64,000 nt of DNA from Aptenodytes patagonicus (GCF_965638725.1 NC_134950.1:134121636-134185635); one strand, 5' to 3'. Numbered from the stretch's first letter, positions 47,167 through 59,654 are shown. A program made the numbers and translations. Notes: generated from the letters alone by a model not told the origin.

Positions 47167-47835
47167 CAGCCTCCGTGCTCCTCCACCCCCGCTGGATCGA
47201 GCCCGTCATGTTCCTCTACGACAACAGCCTGGATGAGATCAATAAGAACATGGACGGGTTTCACGCCGGCAGCAACTTCGCGGCGGCGGCGGCGGCCAAC
47301 CCCTGCCGCAACCTGATGGCTCACCCCGCGCCCCTGGCCGCCCCCAGCGCCGCCGCCTACAGCTCCAGCGAGGCCCCCGCCGCCGGCATGGCCGAACCCG
47401 CTGTCAAGCAGTGCAGCCCCTGCTCGGCCGCCGTCCAGAGCTCCTCCGGCGCCGCGCTGCCCTACGGCTACTTCGGCAGCGGCTACTACCCCTGCCGCAT
47501 GACCCACCACAACGCCATCAAGTCCTGCGCCCAGCCCGCCTCCACCTTCGCCGACAAGTACATGGACACCTCGGTCTCCGGCGAGGAGTTCACGTCGCGG
47601 GCCAAGGAGTTCGCCTTCTACCAGGGCTACGCCGCCGGGCCCTACCAGCCGGTGCCCGGCTATCTGGATATGCCCGTGGTGCCCGCCATCGGCGGCCCCG
47701 GCGAGCCGCGCCACGACCCCCTGCTCCCCATGGACAGCTACCAGCCTTGGGCCATCACCAATGGGTGGAACGGGCAAGTCTACTGCCCCAAGGAGCAGAG
47801 CCAGCCGCCTCACCTCTGGAAATCCACCCTCCCGG
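47163..47835 (+). CDS. HOXA13: HOXA13 coding exon 1
   Basis: Encodes 224 residues plus the first base of codon 225. It ends in the conserved [10 protein letters not shown] segment and the donor G|GTAATA at 47836. The ATG has G at -3 but A at +4, a moderate context. All frames are open through much of it because of its high GC content. The minus-strand frame at 47813-47070 is a shadow. Confidence 0.97.
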
Positions 47836-48696
47836 GTAATACACCTGCATGGCTCCCCCTGCCCCCCCCCCCTCCTCCGCTCGCCCCTCCCGAGTGCCCC
47901 GCCGGCGGGGCTCCGGGATCACCCCCGGGCTGACCCTTCCCCGCCCCGCCCGCGCTCCCCGGCCCCATCCCGCCCCGGCCTGCACATGCCCCGGCGCCGT
48001 TGGAGCGGCACCGGTGCCGCCCCCTGCCCCCCGCGGGCGCACGGCGCATCCCGCCTCGCCCGCCCGGCCCCGCCGCCGGCACCGGGAGAGGAAACAGCTG
48101 AAAAGGGCGGCGGGAAGGTCCGCGGTATTATTTTCCGTAAACCCCGCAGCACGCAGGCTGGGTAAATCGCTGCAGCCCCGCGCTATTCTTCCCGGAGTCC
48201 CTCGCCGGGCTCCGTGGGGTTTGTTATTGTTATTTGTCTGTCTGACAGAAGCGAGCTTTTCCGTGCCTAAAAGCTGTCTGCGGCCGCCAGGAGAGAGGAA
48301 TCCCAAGTGCTGAGCCGGGCTTTAGTAGCTAAAGCTGGAGCGGGGCAGGCGGAGGAGCGCGCTGTAACTCTAACCCCTGTACCACTTTGAAGATGTCCTA
48401 AGCGGTTCGAGCGATTTTCTAACGCTTGCCTGCATGGTTTTTCTGTTCCAGACGTCGTTTCGCATCCCTCCGACGCGAACTCGTACAGACGTGGGAGAAA
48501 GAAACGAGTGCCTTACACAAAGGTCCAGTTAAAAGAACTCGAAAGGGAATATGCTACAAATAAATTCATAACCAAAGACAAACGGAGGAGGATATCGGCG
48601 ACTACAAATCTGTCAGAGAGACAGGTCACAATCTGGTTCCAAAACAGAAGGGTCAAAGAGAAAAAAGTGATCAACAAATTGAAGACTACCAGTTAA
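47163..48696 (+). CDS. HOXA13: HOXA13, posterior homeobox transcription factor (gene span)
   Basis: HOXA13 is a nuclear sequence-specific transcription factor specifying digits, distal urogenital tract and hindgut. Coding exons are 47163-47835 and 48452-48696, joined by a GT-AG intron of 616 bases, giving 305 residues against 388 in human. The N-terminus [14 protein letters not shown], the [12 protein letters not shown] segment, [13 protein letters not shown] and the [20 protein letters not shown] block are HOXA13 hallmarks. The homeodomain covers residues 239-298, with [12 protein letters not shown] at its start and [11 protein letters not shown] in helix 3; Gln50 and Asn51 are present. Only one short alanine run (six, residues 40-45) remains where mammals have three long ones, explaining the shorter length. 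HOXD13 is excluded by the N-terminus and the EVX1 neighbour type. Confidence 0.98.
47836..48451 (+). other. HOXA13: HOXA13 intron
   Basis: 616 bases, donor GTAATA, acceptor preceded by TTTTTCTGTTCCAG. The first half is part of the promoter CpG island and the second half is AT-richer. No other gene is seen. Confidence 0.93.
48452..48696 (+). CDS. HOXA13: HOXA13 coding exon 2 (homeodomain)
   Basis: The acceptor TTCTGTTCCAG precedes 48452. The exon starts by completing an Asp codon, then [18 protein letters not shown] and the whole homeodomain, and ends NKLKTTS with TAA at 48694-48696. The exon is less GC-rich than exon 1. An Asn at the SDANSY position replaces the Ser I recall in other amniotes, a mild difference outside the homeodomain. 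Confidence 0.98.
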
Positions 48697-50005
48697 TGGA
48701 TTAAAAATGGAGAAGCAGCAGCTCAACAGTTTCAGAACTTTTTTTCGTGTTCAGATTAAAATAATTATTAATAATAATTAAAAAGAGAAAAGACAGTGAA
48801 CCTCTTCTTTCAGAACAAGAGATCTGTATCTTTGGAATTATAGCTTTCTTTTTTTTTTTTTTTTTTTTAATATTGCTGTAGCAAAATGGTTAAAACTGAC
48901 AGTTCTCCTGAAATCCCAAGCAGCCAGCCAGTATCACTGACAGACTGTAAAGCCCACGCGCCCAGCCCCGAGAGATACGCTTTCCATTAAGACACACGAT
49001 TTTCTGAGAAACTTGTAAGTACTTCTACGACCTTACTATTTGAGAAGACTCTTCGTGGCCACGATGCGAGTGCTGGTTAACGCGAGGAGGTCGATGTGGA
49101 CACATAAGCTGGTTTTCTTCCATTGCAATCCAAACTGTATGTTGAATGACTGCTCAGGTAAACCACAGTGAAAAAAAATGTACAATTACTGTATGTTTTT
49201 AAGCAATGCATTTAATGTCAAAAAGTAATAATAAACCTCGAAGGTACTGAATAAGGATTTCAGAGACATCAGTAATGAAGGAAGCTCTGTGGAGGATCTA
49301 TCTTGATAGCAAATTTAAAACATCGTAAACTAGTGGGGATAGAAAGGAAAATATTTGCTTGGAGATGTCTTTTGGTTTTATTTTTTATTTGCAAAAGATG
49401 ATTTGTCATCTGAACTGGGGTTTTTTTTGTTGTTTATTTTTTCTCCTGCAGACCGTACAATAGATACTTTTTAAAGGACTCTGCCTATTTTAAACCTCAA
49501 ATAATCTTCAAGAATTAATATTCTAAGTCCCCGGAAATTTTTAAATATTGACTCTGGGTGGATACAAATAAGGTGAACATTGGCATTTCTTTACAATAGT
49601 AATAATAAGAATAAAAAAAACCACACTTCCTGGAAAAAAATATCCAAGAACTTTGACCTGAGATACATTTTTCCCCAGAAGTATTTTGATTTATATAATC
49701 TATATTTTGATCTATAAGTTTCTCCTTGTTTATTGTCTGTTATGAGGCCGCAGTAGAACGTTTAGGGATTCTTTTTACAGCACCTTTTAATCCAATCAGT
49801 TATTTCAACCAGCACATTATTTTGTTTTTATTCACTATAAGAAGCTATCTTGTAAATAAAAAAAAAAATCAGCGCACTGTGAAAATGTACTTGTGCACCC
49901 TCATTTTTTTTTATATTTCTACTGAAAAATGAAAACCCAAGACGTGTAGATAGGTATGGTAGTATTAATACTGTTAATAAAATAGTCACTGTAACAAAAC
50001 CTGAA
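48697..50005 (+). other. HOXA13: HOXA13 3' UTR (probable extent)
   Basis: AT-rich sequence following the stop codon. AATAAA signals occur at 49230-49235, 49610-49615, 49855-49860 and 49976-49981. The last is followed by T- and GT-rich DNA and suits a 3' UTR of about 1.3 kb. Which site is used is not determined. Confidence 0.65.
49976..49981 (+). terminator. HOXA13: Likely distal HOXA13 polyadenylation signal
   Basis: Canonical AATAAA, the last of four in the UTR, followed within about 120 bases by U/GU-rich sequence. The upstream copies at 49230, 49610 and 49855 are alternatives. Confidence 0.5.
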
Positions 50006-50403
50006 AGAAATACTCTTTATTTTTCGATACTTATGTGCATTTCGTAAGAAAAATATAATTCTGTCTTGTAACTGTAATACTGTTATCTTCCATGATGTAG
50101 CTTTTGTATATATGGTGGGTTTTTTTCTGGACGGTATTTCTCTGGGGGCAGGCACGCCCGATAACCAGCGTTCCTAAAGTGTAACTGTTTCGGCAATGTT
50201 AAACAGTGTTTTTGCAGCGGGGCTGGGGGCCATGGGGAGGAAGAGCAGGATGAGACCAGTGCAGCGCTGCAAGCCCTCGCCGGCAAATGGAGTCCGACGG
50301 CCGGCCCCTGGGACGGGGGGACGCTGCCCAGCCTGGCGGTGCCTCGGCGGGAAGGTGGGGGGGGGGGGCTGCGTGGCGATGACAGGACGGGGAAGGCCTG
50401 AAA

Positions 50404-50453
50404 CCTTGACCTTGAGGGGAAAAAAAGCCGATTTGTGACCTTGACTTTTGACA
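50404..50453 (-). promoter_or_regulatory. Cluster of nuclear-receptor half-sites
   Basis: CCTTGACCTTGAG (50404-50416) and TGACCTTGA (50436-50444) are extended half-sites; on minus both contain TCAAGGTCA, as bound by ERR and NR5A monomers. TTTTGAC at 50447-50452 adds a weaker half-site. Confidence 0.5.
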
Positions 50454-50483
50454 GCTCCCCCGCTGGCGGCATCCGCGGGCCGA

Positions 50484-50501
50484 CAGCGCCACCTCGTGGC
50501 C
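50484..50501 (-). promoter_or_regulatory. Strong candidate CTCF site
   Basis: On minus it reads GGCCACGAGGTGGCGCTG, matching the CTCF core CCASYAGRKGGCRS at nearly every position. CTCF sites between posterior HOXA genes are well documented in mammals. The motif points leftward toward HOXA13. Confidence 0.65.
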
Positions 50502-50870
50502 GCCGCCGCGCCGCGCCCGCACCTGGCCGCGCCGGCGCACGCACCCGCGCAGCATCCTCCCCGCGGGCGGCCGCGCACACGCGTGGGACCCGCGCCGCCA
50601 CGCGCCGGCGTGCCGCTCCGCGCGGGGACCGCCACACATCCTTATATATAGCTATGTGCTATGTCTGAACTTGCAAGGCAGAGCGCGCAGCAGGTTGCGC
50701 TCCGCTGTCTCTCTCTGGAGGTGGCGGGAGACCGGCGAGGCTGGGCTGGGGGTGAAAACCGGTGTTCAGCCGGTGCCCGGCTGGGGGATGCCGGTGCGGT
50801 GCGAGGAGCCGCCGGCCGGCCGGCGTTGTGAGTGGCGGGCGAGTTTGGCCGGGCACAAAGAGAGGTTTGC

Positions 50871-52475
50871 TTTCGCCGCCCGTCTCCTGCGGTGGTCTGC
50901 AGCTCTAATTAGAGCTATTGGGGGACCTTTACGGTGCATTTAGAGGGTATCGTATACCGCGTTAGCTGTGCGCTTCTAGCCTTACATTTCTGAAATTCAA
51001 AAGGACCCACCTCTGCAGGGATCAGCGCAGAGCGCTTTCCGACCCTCAGATCCGACGGTAATGCGTTCGTGCCATAACTTACACGAAAAGTACCTGCAGG
51101 AGCGGGACCTGTTTCCCAGGGGGCTGTCGTATGGGGGGCATTGCGCTCCGTGCGGGATTCTAGCCTTCCCGCGGTGTGCGGGCGCCTTGCCCGCCCGCCG
51201 CTCGCGGCTCTCGGGGCCGCGGAGCGCTGCGATTTCTCAGGCCGCCCGTAACCCGCGGCCTCGGAGCGTGGGAATATCGGCTGCATCCCTTCGGAGGCCA
51301 GACAGGGACTTTCCGAGTGAGGTTTCCCCCGTCCCGCTGCGAAAATAGCCGGGGGAGAGGTACATAAGCGGCAGCCGGTTTCCAGGCCGTGCTGTTGGGC
51401 TGTGCTTTGGGGTGACAGCGTGTCCCTGTGAGGTGACGGGGGGCAGCCCCTACGGCAGAGACACGGCCTGCCCTCGGCGCCGGGCGAGGGACCACGGGCA
51501 AAGACACACGGGCGCAACACCGCCCGAGGGGGCGATAACCCGTCCCCGGCGGGCAGGGCCTCGGGCTGCCCACGGGCGAGGGGAGCCGGGTGGGACGCCC
51601 TCGCCGCTGAGGAACCGGCAGCCTCCGCGGTGCCCCCCGCCCCGCAGCAGCCCCGCGGCCTGCCCGGCCTTGGGCGGATTTTCAGCGGAGCTGGAGCAGG
51701 CAGCAAACCCCCGCGCTGGAGCTGCCGGCGCCGCGGGCAGCCGCTCCTCCCGGTTGCACCCTGCGCGGAGGTCGGGGGCCGCGGGCTGGCTACGGGGGCG
51801 GGCCTCCCACCGACCGTACTTGCCGTCCGCGGGCACATACCCACCGGTCTGCCTCGGCTGCAGGCACCGGACAGACGCCTTTCCTCCGTCTCATTGCAAC
51901 GCTTTCTCCCGAAGGAGCTAAATCGCCCGGAGAAAGCCACTTGCGAATTACACTTGTTCTCGCTCCGAGTGAATAATTCTATTTATTCCGTTATACCTCG
52001 CAACCTGCATAATTATTGCATGAGACACGCCGCAAATTACATGTATTGCAGGTCGGAGATGAGGGTGATAGGCAGGATTCGAGCCCTGTGTATCTTAGGC
52101 AGGATCTTCTATTTTCACACCGTGCCCCAGAGCGATATAATTCAGGGGCGCCTTGAAAGAAACCCACAACGAGAATATGGCCGACATTAGTAAAATAACA
52201 GCTTTTTTTTTTTTTTTAAGGTAACTTTTAATCGGAGCTAGCGTTTGAAGATTATGTTTTCACACTGAGCTACCTACCGTTCAAATCTGCTAAGCATTTC
52301 TAGACTGACCGTGGATTAGCGAATTTCAATTCCCACTACTGTTCAAATAGGTCTGCCGCATGTGTATTTCACAGGGTAAAAAGGGGAGCGTTTGACTCGC
52401 CATCGCTGGCAGGAGTAAGGTAACATTTTGGATCGGACCCCTGCTACCATGTAAGTCAGCGTCGAGGCTCTCGCA
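50871..52475. other. Intergenic stretch with a CpG island
   Basis: CpG-rich at about 51120-51880, AT-rich after 51890, with a T-run at 52204-52218. Several frames across the island are open on both strands, and none is recognised. Confidence 0.5.
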
Positions 52476-52479
52476 GGCT

Positions 52480-53045
52480 TCAGCAGGAGGAGCAGGTCGC
52501 GTTTCCCGGCCCTGCAGCGGAGAGCCCCGCCGGGGGAGCAGGATCAGGCCCGCGGCGGGCCGGCGGCGGAGCTCCCCCTCCCCGCCGGGGTGTCTCCCCC
52601 GGACACCCGGGCGTGCGGCGGCCGCGGCGGCGGCTCCTCGCCCCGTCCCGCGGGGCCGGCGGCTCCTCTCGGACCCGCTGCCTTCTTTCTCCTCGGGCCC
52701 GGCTCGAGGCCCCTCGCGGGAAACGTCGCCCGGGGGCGAGTGGCTTGGTCAGGTGAGTAAAGGCCGGGAGCTCCGTGCCTTGCTCACCGGGGCACCCTTG
52801 AGGAGGGGGCTGCGGGGGGCGGCGGTGGCCGGCGGAGCCCCCCGCGCCGCGGCCGTGCGGCGATTCAGGGCAGCGAGACGGGGGTGTCCGCGGTTTTCCG
52901 AATCGCGAAAGATTCCCCGTCCGCGGGGCTTGCGTGCCCGCCCGCCTCCGCCTCGGTCGTCCCCCCCTCCGTCTCTGCCTACCCACGGCTGCACCCACGC
53001 AGCCCTCCGCCCCCCCATCCCTCCGTCCCTCCGCCGGATAGATGT
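52480..53045. promoter_or_regulatory. CpG island
   Basis: Dense CpG over about 0.55 kb in the middle of the HOXA13-HOXA11 interval. No homeobox or other domain is found in any frame, so it is not a surviving HOXA12. Confidence 0.6.
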
Positions 53046-56000
53046 GGCCTCGGAGCTTGCGGGAGAGCGGGTGTGTAGGTGTGTGTGTTCGTGTTATTTA
53101 TTACCGTCATTTACCGTCCAAAAGCTGTTGGCACATACATTTTCAAGTACAAATTGCTGTTGTATTACATATTCCCCTCTCACCAATCTGCCGCCAGCGT
53201 CCTAAAATACATCCCTAATATGTTTTACAAGTAAATATATCACCAACGAAAATAATTAAGCAACGTGATACATTACTTCACGACGCCCGTCCCTGCACGC
53301 GGTTGGGAGAAAATTGCTATTTATATTCCCCGCGTTACCGAGAATGTTTTAAAATGGTGGTGGGGAACTTATTGTGCCTGGCTTGTTGGGTAGAGTTATA
53401 TGTGCGAGGAGTTTTATTTGCAGACGTTAAACAAAAATGTCCCGGAAGAAGGATTTGAAAAGAAAACAAACACAAAATTAGGAAAACAAAACGTACATAA
53501 ACAAAGTAGGGTCTCTATTTTCTCAGCTCCCCTAGAAATTAAAATGTTAGGTATAACATTTTTGGCGGATGTGCAGAGGGACGCAAGGGACAGAGGGGGC
53601 AAGCTATTACTGTATATTTAGCGTATTTATTGAAACATTAATGTCAGAGCAATATTTCATTCTCAGTGTAAAACGCAAAACATAATTAAAGACAAAAATG
53701 ATTAGTTCAGTTTCACTTCAAGTAATTTTTGCAGGATTCGGCGACATATACTTTAACTCCCAGTGTCTGCATATGTTGGTACATAATCACCTAATTCTGG
53801 GCGTCCTTGGTCCCTTAGATTTGAAATTCCCGTGGACAGAAAGTGGCCTTACGTCTTTGATGCGGACGGAAGGGTACAGCAAATGTTTTGTATTTTTTCC
53901 CACCAAGAGAATAATCCGGTATTTAATCTATCCCCGCCTCGAGCTCTTGGCAGTAGCAAAGGTGGTTTGCTATGGGAAATAAACCTTGACAGGAGCATAT
54001 TTCCGAAAAAGAATGGTAAGTAGAACTGCAAAGCCGTATCTTTTTCCGCCGCCTTTTGCTCAGAAAGACTCCCCCTTAAAAACGCTCGCTAGCTGAAATG
54101 GCCTCTGAAGCAAACGCAAAAAATATGGTGCTCAATATCGAAATGCTCAGAAAAGAAAATCGCCCTCTGCTTCCAGAGCAGCGACTTTATTCTGTATTCC
54201 TCTGAACGAACGGGTAAGCATCTCGGCCTTTAGCCTATAAATTAAAGTTATTTTTAAAAAAATGGCTATGGCTTAAATAAAACCCCATTCCTGGTGCATT
54301 TCAGCATTCTCCGTGGGCAGCGTTAGCAATAAAATCAAGGCAGCGTTTAATACAAAAAAAATATTGGCAGGCGCTAAAAGGCCGTTTGTTGCCATTCATA
54401 ACTTTTAGATGCGTTTTAATGCACTTTAATGATGATTTGAAGAGATGGCCTTGCGCGTTCTCGGCCGGTAAAGGAGTCCAAAAAGAAGACGGGGGGGGAC
54501 CAGGGGGTGGCTTTTCTGCGTGGGCCGGCGGGGACGTGGGGCGGTGGGTGCCGGGACGGGCCCCGGCCGCGGCCGCAGAGGTCCGTCCGTGGGTGTTTTA
54601 ACCACGCCGTGAGCCCTTCCCTGCCCCCCGGCCCCCCTCCCCCTTGAATGCAGTTGATTCATGAACTAGGGTACGAAATGCAAATGTTCATTAAGTCTTT
54701 CCTCCCTCCCTCCTCCCTCCGGCCTCCCTCCCGCCTCCGCACCCCCCTGCGGAAAAAAAAAAAAAAGGAAGATTTTTTTTTTTTTTTCCCCTCCAGTGAA
54801 TAGCTTCAATATGGCGTGCTGAAAGGCAGAAGCTTTGCCCGTTCCTAGATCTGAACTGTGATTAAACATCCCCAAAGAGAGCATCCCTCTTCCTCCCGCC
54901 GCTCCCCCCTCCCTTCCCTCCCCGTAGCGTAGAGGAAAGCGCCCTCTTCTACGTAGGAAAGGTCAAGTCCTACAACGCACAACCCACGGTCATTACTGTA
55001 CTGTGACCCGGGGTGTACTGGGGAGGAACGGCCGGGCGTCCCGTGATCAAAAACACTGGGACTTTATTTTTTTTTTTTCCTCTTGCGATGGGAATCTGTG
55101 GAATTAGACAGCATTTTAGCCTCCTGCAGTCACCTTGTGTGCAAATCGCCATCGGAAATCCTAGGGGACCAGGAGAGACGGAGAGAGAGGAAAAAATAAA
55201 TAGCAATAATAGTAGTAACAATAACAGCAATAATCGTCATTAGCCTGTGATATTGCTGCATTTTGCCTGAAGCTGGCAGGAAGGACGATGTGCCCTCGTG
55301 GCTAGAGTTCTCTCCGTCTAAAGGCAGACCAACAACAACCAGAACAAAAAAAAATATAAAACCCCAAATCAACAGCAACCCGAGTCACTGAAAGATCGAG
55401 AAGGAATGTTTTGTGGACCGGGTATATTTAATCTGTAAGGGAGGAAACCAAAAAATGTGCAATCCATCCTCATTGATCTGGAGGTCTACAGCCCAGCGCG
55501 GGATCCTAGCTGTCAGTCTCCGTGAGGATATATTTTTTGCACAGGCGAGAGACTTCTGGATGCTGGGGTAAGATTTTCATGCTCTTCCTGGAAGCGGCTG
55601 AATGTTTCTCCTCTCCCCCTGCTCGGTAGTGAATTAAGCAAACAAGCCAACAACAAACACCCGCAAAGGCCCCCGCATGACTGGATCAAAGTCATTTGGA
55701 AGGCCTTTGTGGAGGGTTTCCTAGGCCCCCGCTCTTCCCCCCCAGCCCACCCACCCACCCCGCTCCCTTTCTCCCACGGTGTATGAGGCCGAAGCGCCGC
55801 TTCTGCTGCGGGGACCTGGGTGAAGAAGGCTGCCTGGGCTGATGCTAATAGAGCCGAAGAACCCGCTGAGAAAAGTAAGGCTGCTTCTCCTAGGTTGGGT
55901 GCTGGCTCCACCTTTCCGAGAGATGCTGCTTCCCGTTCTAGCATAGGTGGAAAGCAAAGAAGGCTCTCTTGGCAGGAAAGTGGGCCAGGAGAGGCTGGGG

Positions 56001-58107
56001 TCAGAGCCCAAGACGCGGGCAGACTTGCAGATAGAGCTGCTGGTTGCTTGGCTTTCTGCTGCGCCGGGCTGTCTTGCAGAGTTGGGTCAGGCTGCGTGGA
56101 AAAGCGGCTCCTCCGTTTTGTTCCGGGTTGTTTTATTCCCGTGTGTTCGACTCTGAAATTATTTTAATCGTTCAAGAGCCGGGGAGGAGGGTGGACGGCT
56201 CTGTGTGGAAGAAAGCAGGGGAAAGATGTTTAACCTGTCTGCTTTTCGCCATTGCCTGTGTGTATCTAGAGAGAAAAAATGCCAGCCGGGCGCTGTAACC
56301 TGCCAGTTTAAATTAATCTGAACTTCGTCATAATCGCCTTGGTTTGAACACACCAAGCAAAGTGCTTTTATTTATTCCTGATCGTATAAATCGGCCTCTC
56401 TGGTCGGCTTGGGCTAGGAGTAACGGAAAAGCAGGGTGTTTTAATCTGGTTTTAGTCTTCGAGATGCCCTCGGGTAAGCATAAATGATGGATTTTAATAC
56501 AAAGCAATCTTGGATGGGCTTCGTCTCCAGCTAGTGGTTGGTTTATGTTTAAATACGTGAGGGTTTGTAAAATGAAAATACCGTGTTGTATGGCCGCTTG
56601 ATGGTAAAATAAAACCGAAAGAGAAAGGACGAGTAACCCACACACTCCACCTGGGTTGATTCGGGGGATTTTGCCCAAATTCCCCCGGCCTCTGTGTTGT
56701 GGACTTGTCGTGCTGATGCGCCCAAATTTCTGTAGGAAGTGATATTAGTATCGGCGTTTTCTGAAGAGTCGGGAAAGGGAAATAAGCGGGACCGTGAGCG
56801 GGTTTCCACCCCGCCATAGGCAGGAGCAGCCATATTAGGCTTAGAGGGAGAGCTGTTTTTACGGGTGTCTTTCCCTGACTTACGAGAGACCAGACAAGAA
56901 GCGGTCCTCATAGAGCCGGCTGAGCTGTACGTGGGCATACGATTGCATCCTCAATTGCAGCGCGTATTTTAAGCTCGTGGTAGACAAATAGCTCCCTGTA
57001 AAGGTTACACAAGTACAGGTACCTTCATTATAATGCAATTCTGAGAGTCCATCAAAATATGAAGTTGGGGCTTTGAAGTTGTTGATTTGACAGCCCCAGT
57101 ATAGTGATACTTCCTGTACCCGCCCCCTAAAACAATCCTTGATGAAGAAATGTCTTTACCTCGGTGGGTTTCACGATATGCGAATAAGGCTCTCCTATAA
57201 AGTCAGCAGTGTGGTACAGTAAGATCTGATGTGTTTCCTGGCGAGTGGGGCAAAATAATAAAAAAAGAAAAATTGAAATACCTTTATAAATCACTGTTAA
57301 AATTCAATGTCCATTAGAGAGAACCTTATATCCTATAAAATTCAATTTAGCTGAGAATACCAGTCGATTACCTTGACTTGAGTTTCTGTGGCAAAGTGGG
57401 GATCCTGGCATCACAGGAACAGTCTAGCTCTACGACGAGCTTGTCTCGGCGTTGAGGCATTTCACTTTCTGATGCTCTTAATCTAGAGGGCACATTATAT
57501 ATCTCGTAACTCTGGTGTGTTGTTTGCATCCTGAATTGGTAGGCAGAAAAATGCTCGTTTGTCAGAGGCAACGCAGTAGGAATTTCTTCCTCTCACTGAA
57601 TATATTTCCCGGATTAACAAACCTAAGGTCAAGTTCAAGGCATCAGTTGTAGCAATACTTTTAAATGTGAGTCGACATGGGAATGCTTTGGCGGACTTTT
57701 TTTTTCTTAACGCGTAGGGTAAAGCGGCATTCCGGGCTGGGGGGGAACTTTGCGTGGGCACATCGCCTGAGATGTGGCCGTCCGTAGGGATAACCGCGTC
57801 GTTTAATAGCACCGCACTTCCAAGGGATTGCTGGGGATGTTCCCTAAACCGCTCTGATTAATGCCACATAAGATACCTCGGCATGAAAAAGGACTGGAAC
57901 GTGCTTACTAGAAACGGCGCTAATGACCCAGGTCTCTGCGGGTCTGGGTGGGAGTCGGTGGAAAGTGCCTGCTTTGCTGTACCGGCGGATTATAACCAGG
58001 GAAATTTGCTTTCGCACTCGTTTTAGAGCCTGCCGCTTGGTCTAGACAACCCTCTCCCGCACCCTGTTTTTGTCAGAAGTCTCTTGCACCTGTATCTGGA
58101 TAGTCGC

Positions 58108-58130
58108 GGGGGGGGGGGGGGGGGGGGGGG
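58108..58130 (+). repeat. Poly-G run (23)
   Basis: An uninterrupted run of 23 G. Its length is prone to sequencing error, and it has G-quadruplex potential. Confidence 0.9.
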
Positions 58131-59654
58131 AAGGAATGAATGGCTGGATGTGCGTTTTCATGTGTCGGGAAAGTCTCACAGAGCGTTCAAGGGGAGAAAA
58201 GGAGACATTTATGGTAGTATCGTCAGTCAGTTTCTGATATACTTGACCGTCTGAGAAAACACCTCCTTATGCCCCCCTTATTGTCAAATCTGCCTCCGCT
58301 CTCTTTCAGGAGCAAGCTACGAGCAGTAAATATAAACAAAATCTTAGAGGGGTTCAGCGCCCCGGAGCCTGGGGGCGCGCAGGGCTGGAGAACCGGGGGG
58401 TGAGGAGACAGGGCGTTATGAGAAACTCCCCGCGCTTGTGAAGGCGCCGGGAGTCTGTCACAACAGCAAATCGTTTGGCTGCAAGAAAATAGTTGTCGAA
58501 AAATAGAAGTTATCTATCTGGAAGAAGCTTGTCTCTTGAAAAAAAGCCCGCGAAATTTCGGCTTGTTGCAGCTATCGGAGTCAGGGTCTGCCTTCAGATA
58601 GAGCCCTCGGGTGTTCATCAGCGCAAAGGGATGCAAAATATCATGGTGGGTCGCCACCGACGGGTAGGTCTCTTTAGGTCCGTAGCCGTTTAATCCTAAC
58701 GGTCAAACTAAACGGGAGGGTTGGGAGGAGGAAAAAACCAACCACCCCCGAGGCTTTTCCTTCTCAGCGATTTAAAAAGACACAGAGGGTGACGGAGGAA
58801 AGGAAAGGATTTCGGTAACTGATATTGAAAATCGATGTAAAATATTCTACGCCCAGACAAGCGCATCCTTTTGAGATGTTCAAGCCTCTGAAATAACGCA
58901 ATGCGATTAAATACAACAAAAAAAGTCAGAATAACCTTGACTTGAATCCTGTTTACATCTGCCCTTTCTCCTTACACGTATTCTGCAGTTTCCTAGCAAA
59001 ATCACAACCATACCGCTTCAGGTTTTGGACAATAAATAGTCTGTCCCACATCACAGCACGGGGCTTCCATCTTGCCGATATAGAAAATCGCCTATTATTT
59101 AAATTATTTGAAAAATCTTCGCTAACTATTGTGACACTTCCTTCTATTGCAATGTTAAGGGAACATATTTAGTTAAAAAAAAACCAAAACAAAAACAAAA
59201 ACAGATGGCTATGTATAGCTCCTTTCCATAACGGACAAAAAGGCAAACAGAAAAGAAGAAACGCCAGTTAAAAACTTCTGAGCCCGAAAAATTTAAAATC
59301 GAAACAATAAGCACGCTTTTCTGAAGCTGCATTCCTGGCAAATTTTGCGAAGAATTATCGCCTTCTGGCCTTATTTTCATCGGAAAAGGTGGGAAGGGTT
59401 TGTGCATTTCGTTGGCAGCAACGTTGCGAATTCCCTAATATCACGTCTTTCGAACAAGCCTTTGTAGACTGTAATCAACCCGCAAGTTTACAAAACACTG
59501 TCCTAATTCCTGAGATATTTTCTCCCGCCCGAGCCGTAACACCCCTCACCCTTCCTGTGCGAGAGGAGCCGCAGCGATTGAAGCCAGCGATCGTGTAATA
59601 TTTTAATTCGCTCCTCTTGACGCAAATTCCTTTCAGCGCACGTTTCTCCTGTTA

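Larger units (their letters stand above)
46380..48130. promoter_or_regulatory. CpG island spanning the HOXA13 promoter, exon 1 and intron 5' part
   Basis: Very CpG-rich for about 1.7 kb, with an AT-rich notch at about 46955-47010. In mammals the HOXA13 and HOTTIP transcripts diverge from this position, so a bidirectional promoter is likely. The open frames at 46320-47150 are compositional. Confidence 0.8.
50240..50870. promoter_or_regulatory. CpG island downstream of HOXA13
   Basis: CpG-rich, densest at 50460-50640. Holds the nuclear-receptor half-site group and the CTCF-like site described separately. A broken G-run lies near 50357-50369. No gene is supported. Confidence 0.6.

Noticed and set aside
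47070-47813. 247-codon minus ORF opposite HOXA13 exon 1
   Set aside because: Shadow of the HOXA13 reading frame.
47163-48696. Identification as HOXD13 with EVX2
   Set aside because: The [14 protein letters not shown] start, the [12 protein letters not shown] block and the HOXA11-type third gene point to the HOXA cluster.
54163-54180. CTCF-like CGCCCTCTGCTTCC, and a similar one at 54946
   Set aside because: The second half of the motif, GGTGG, is missing in both.
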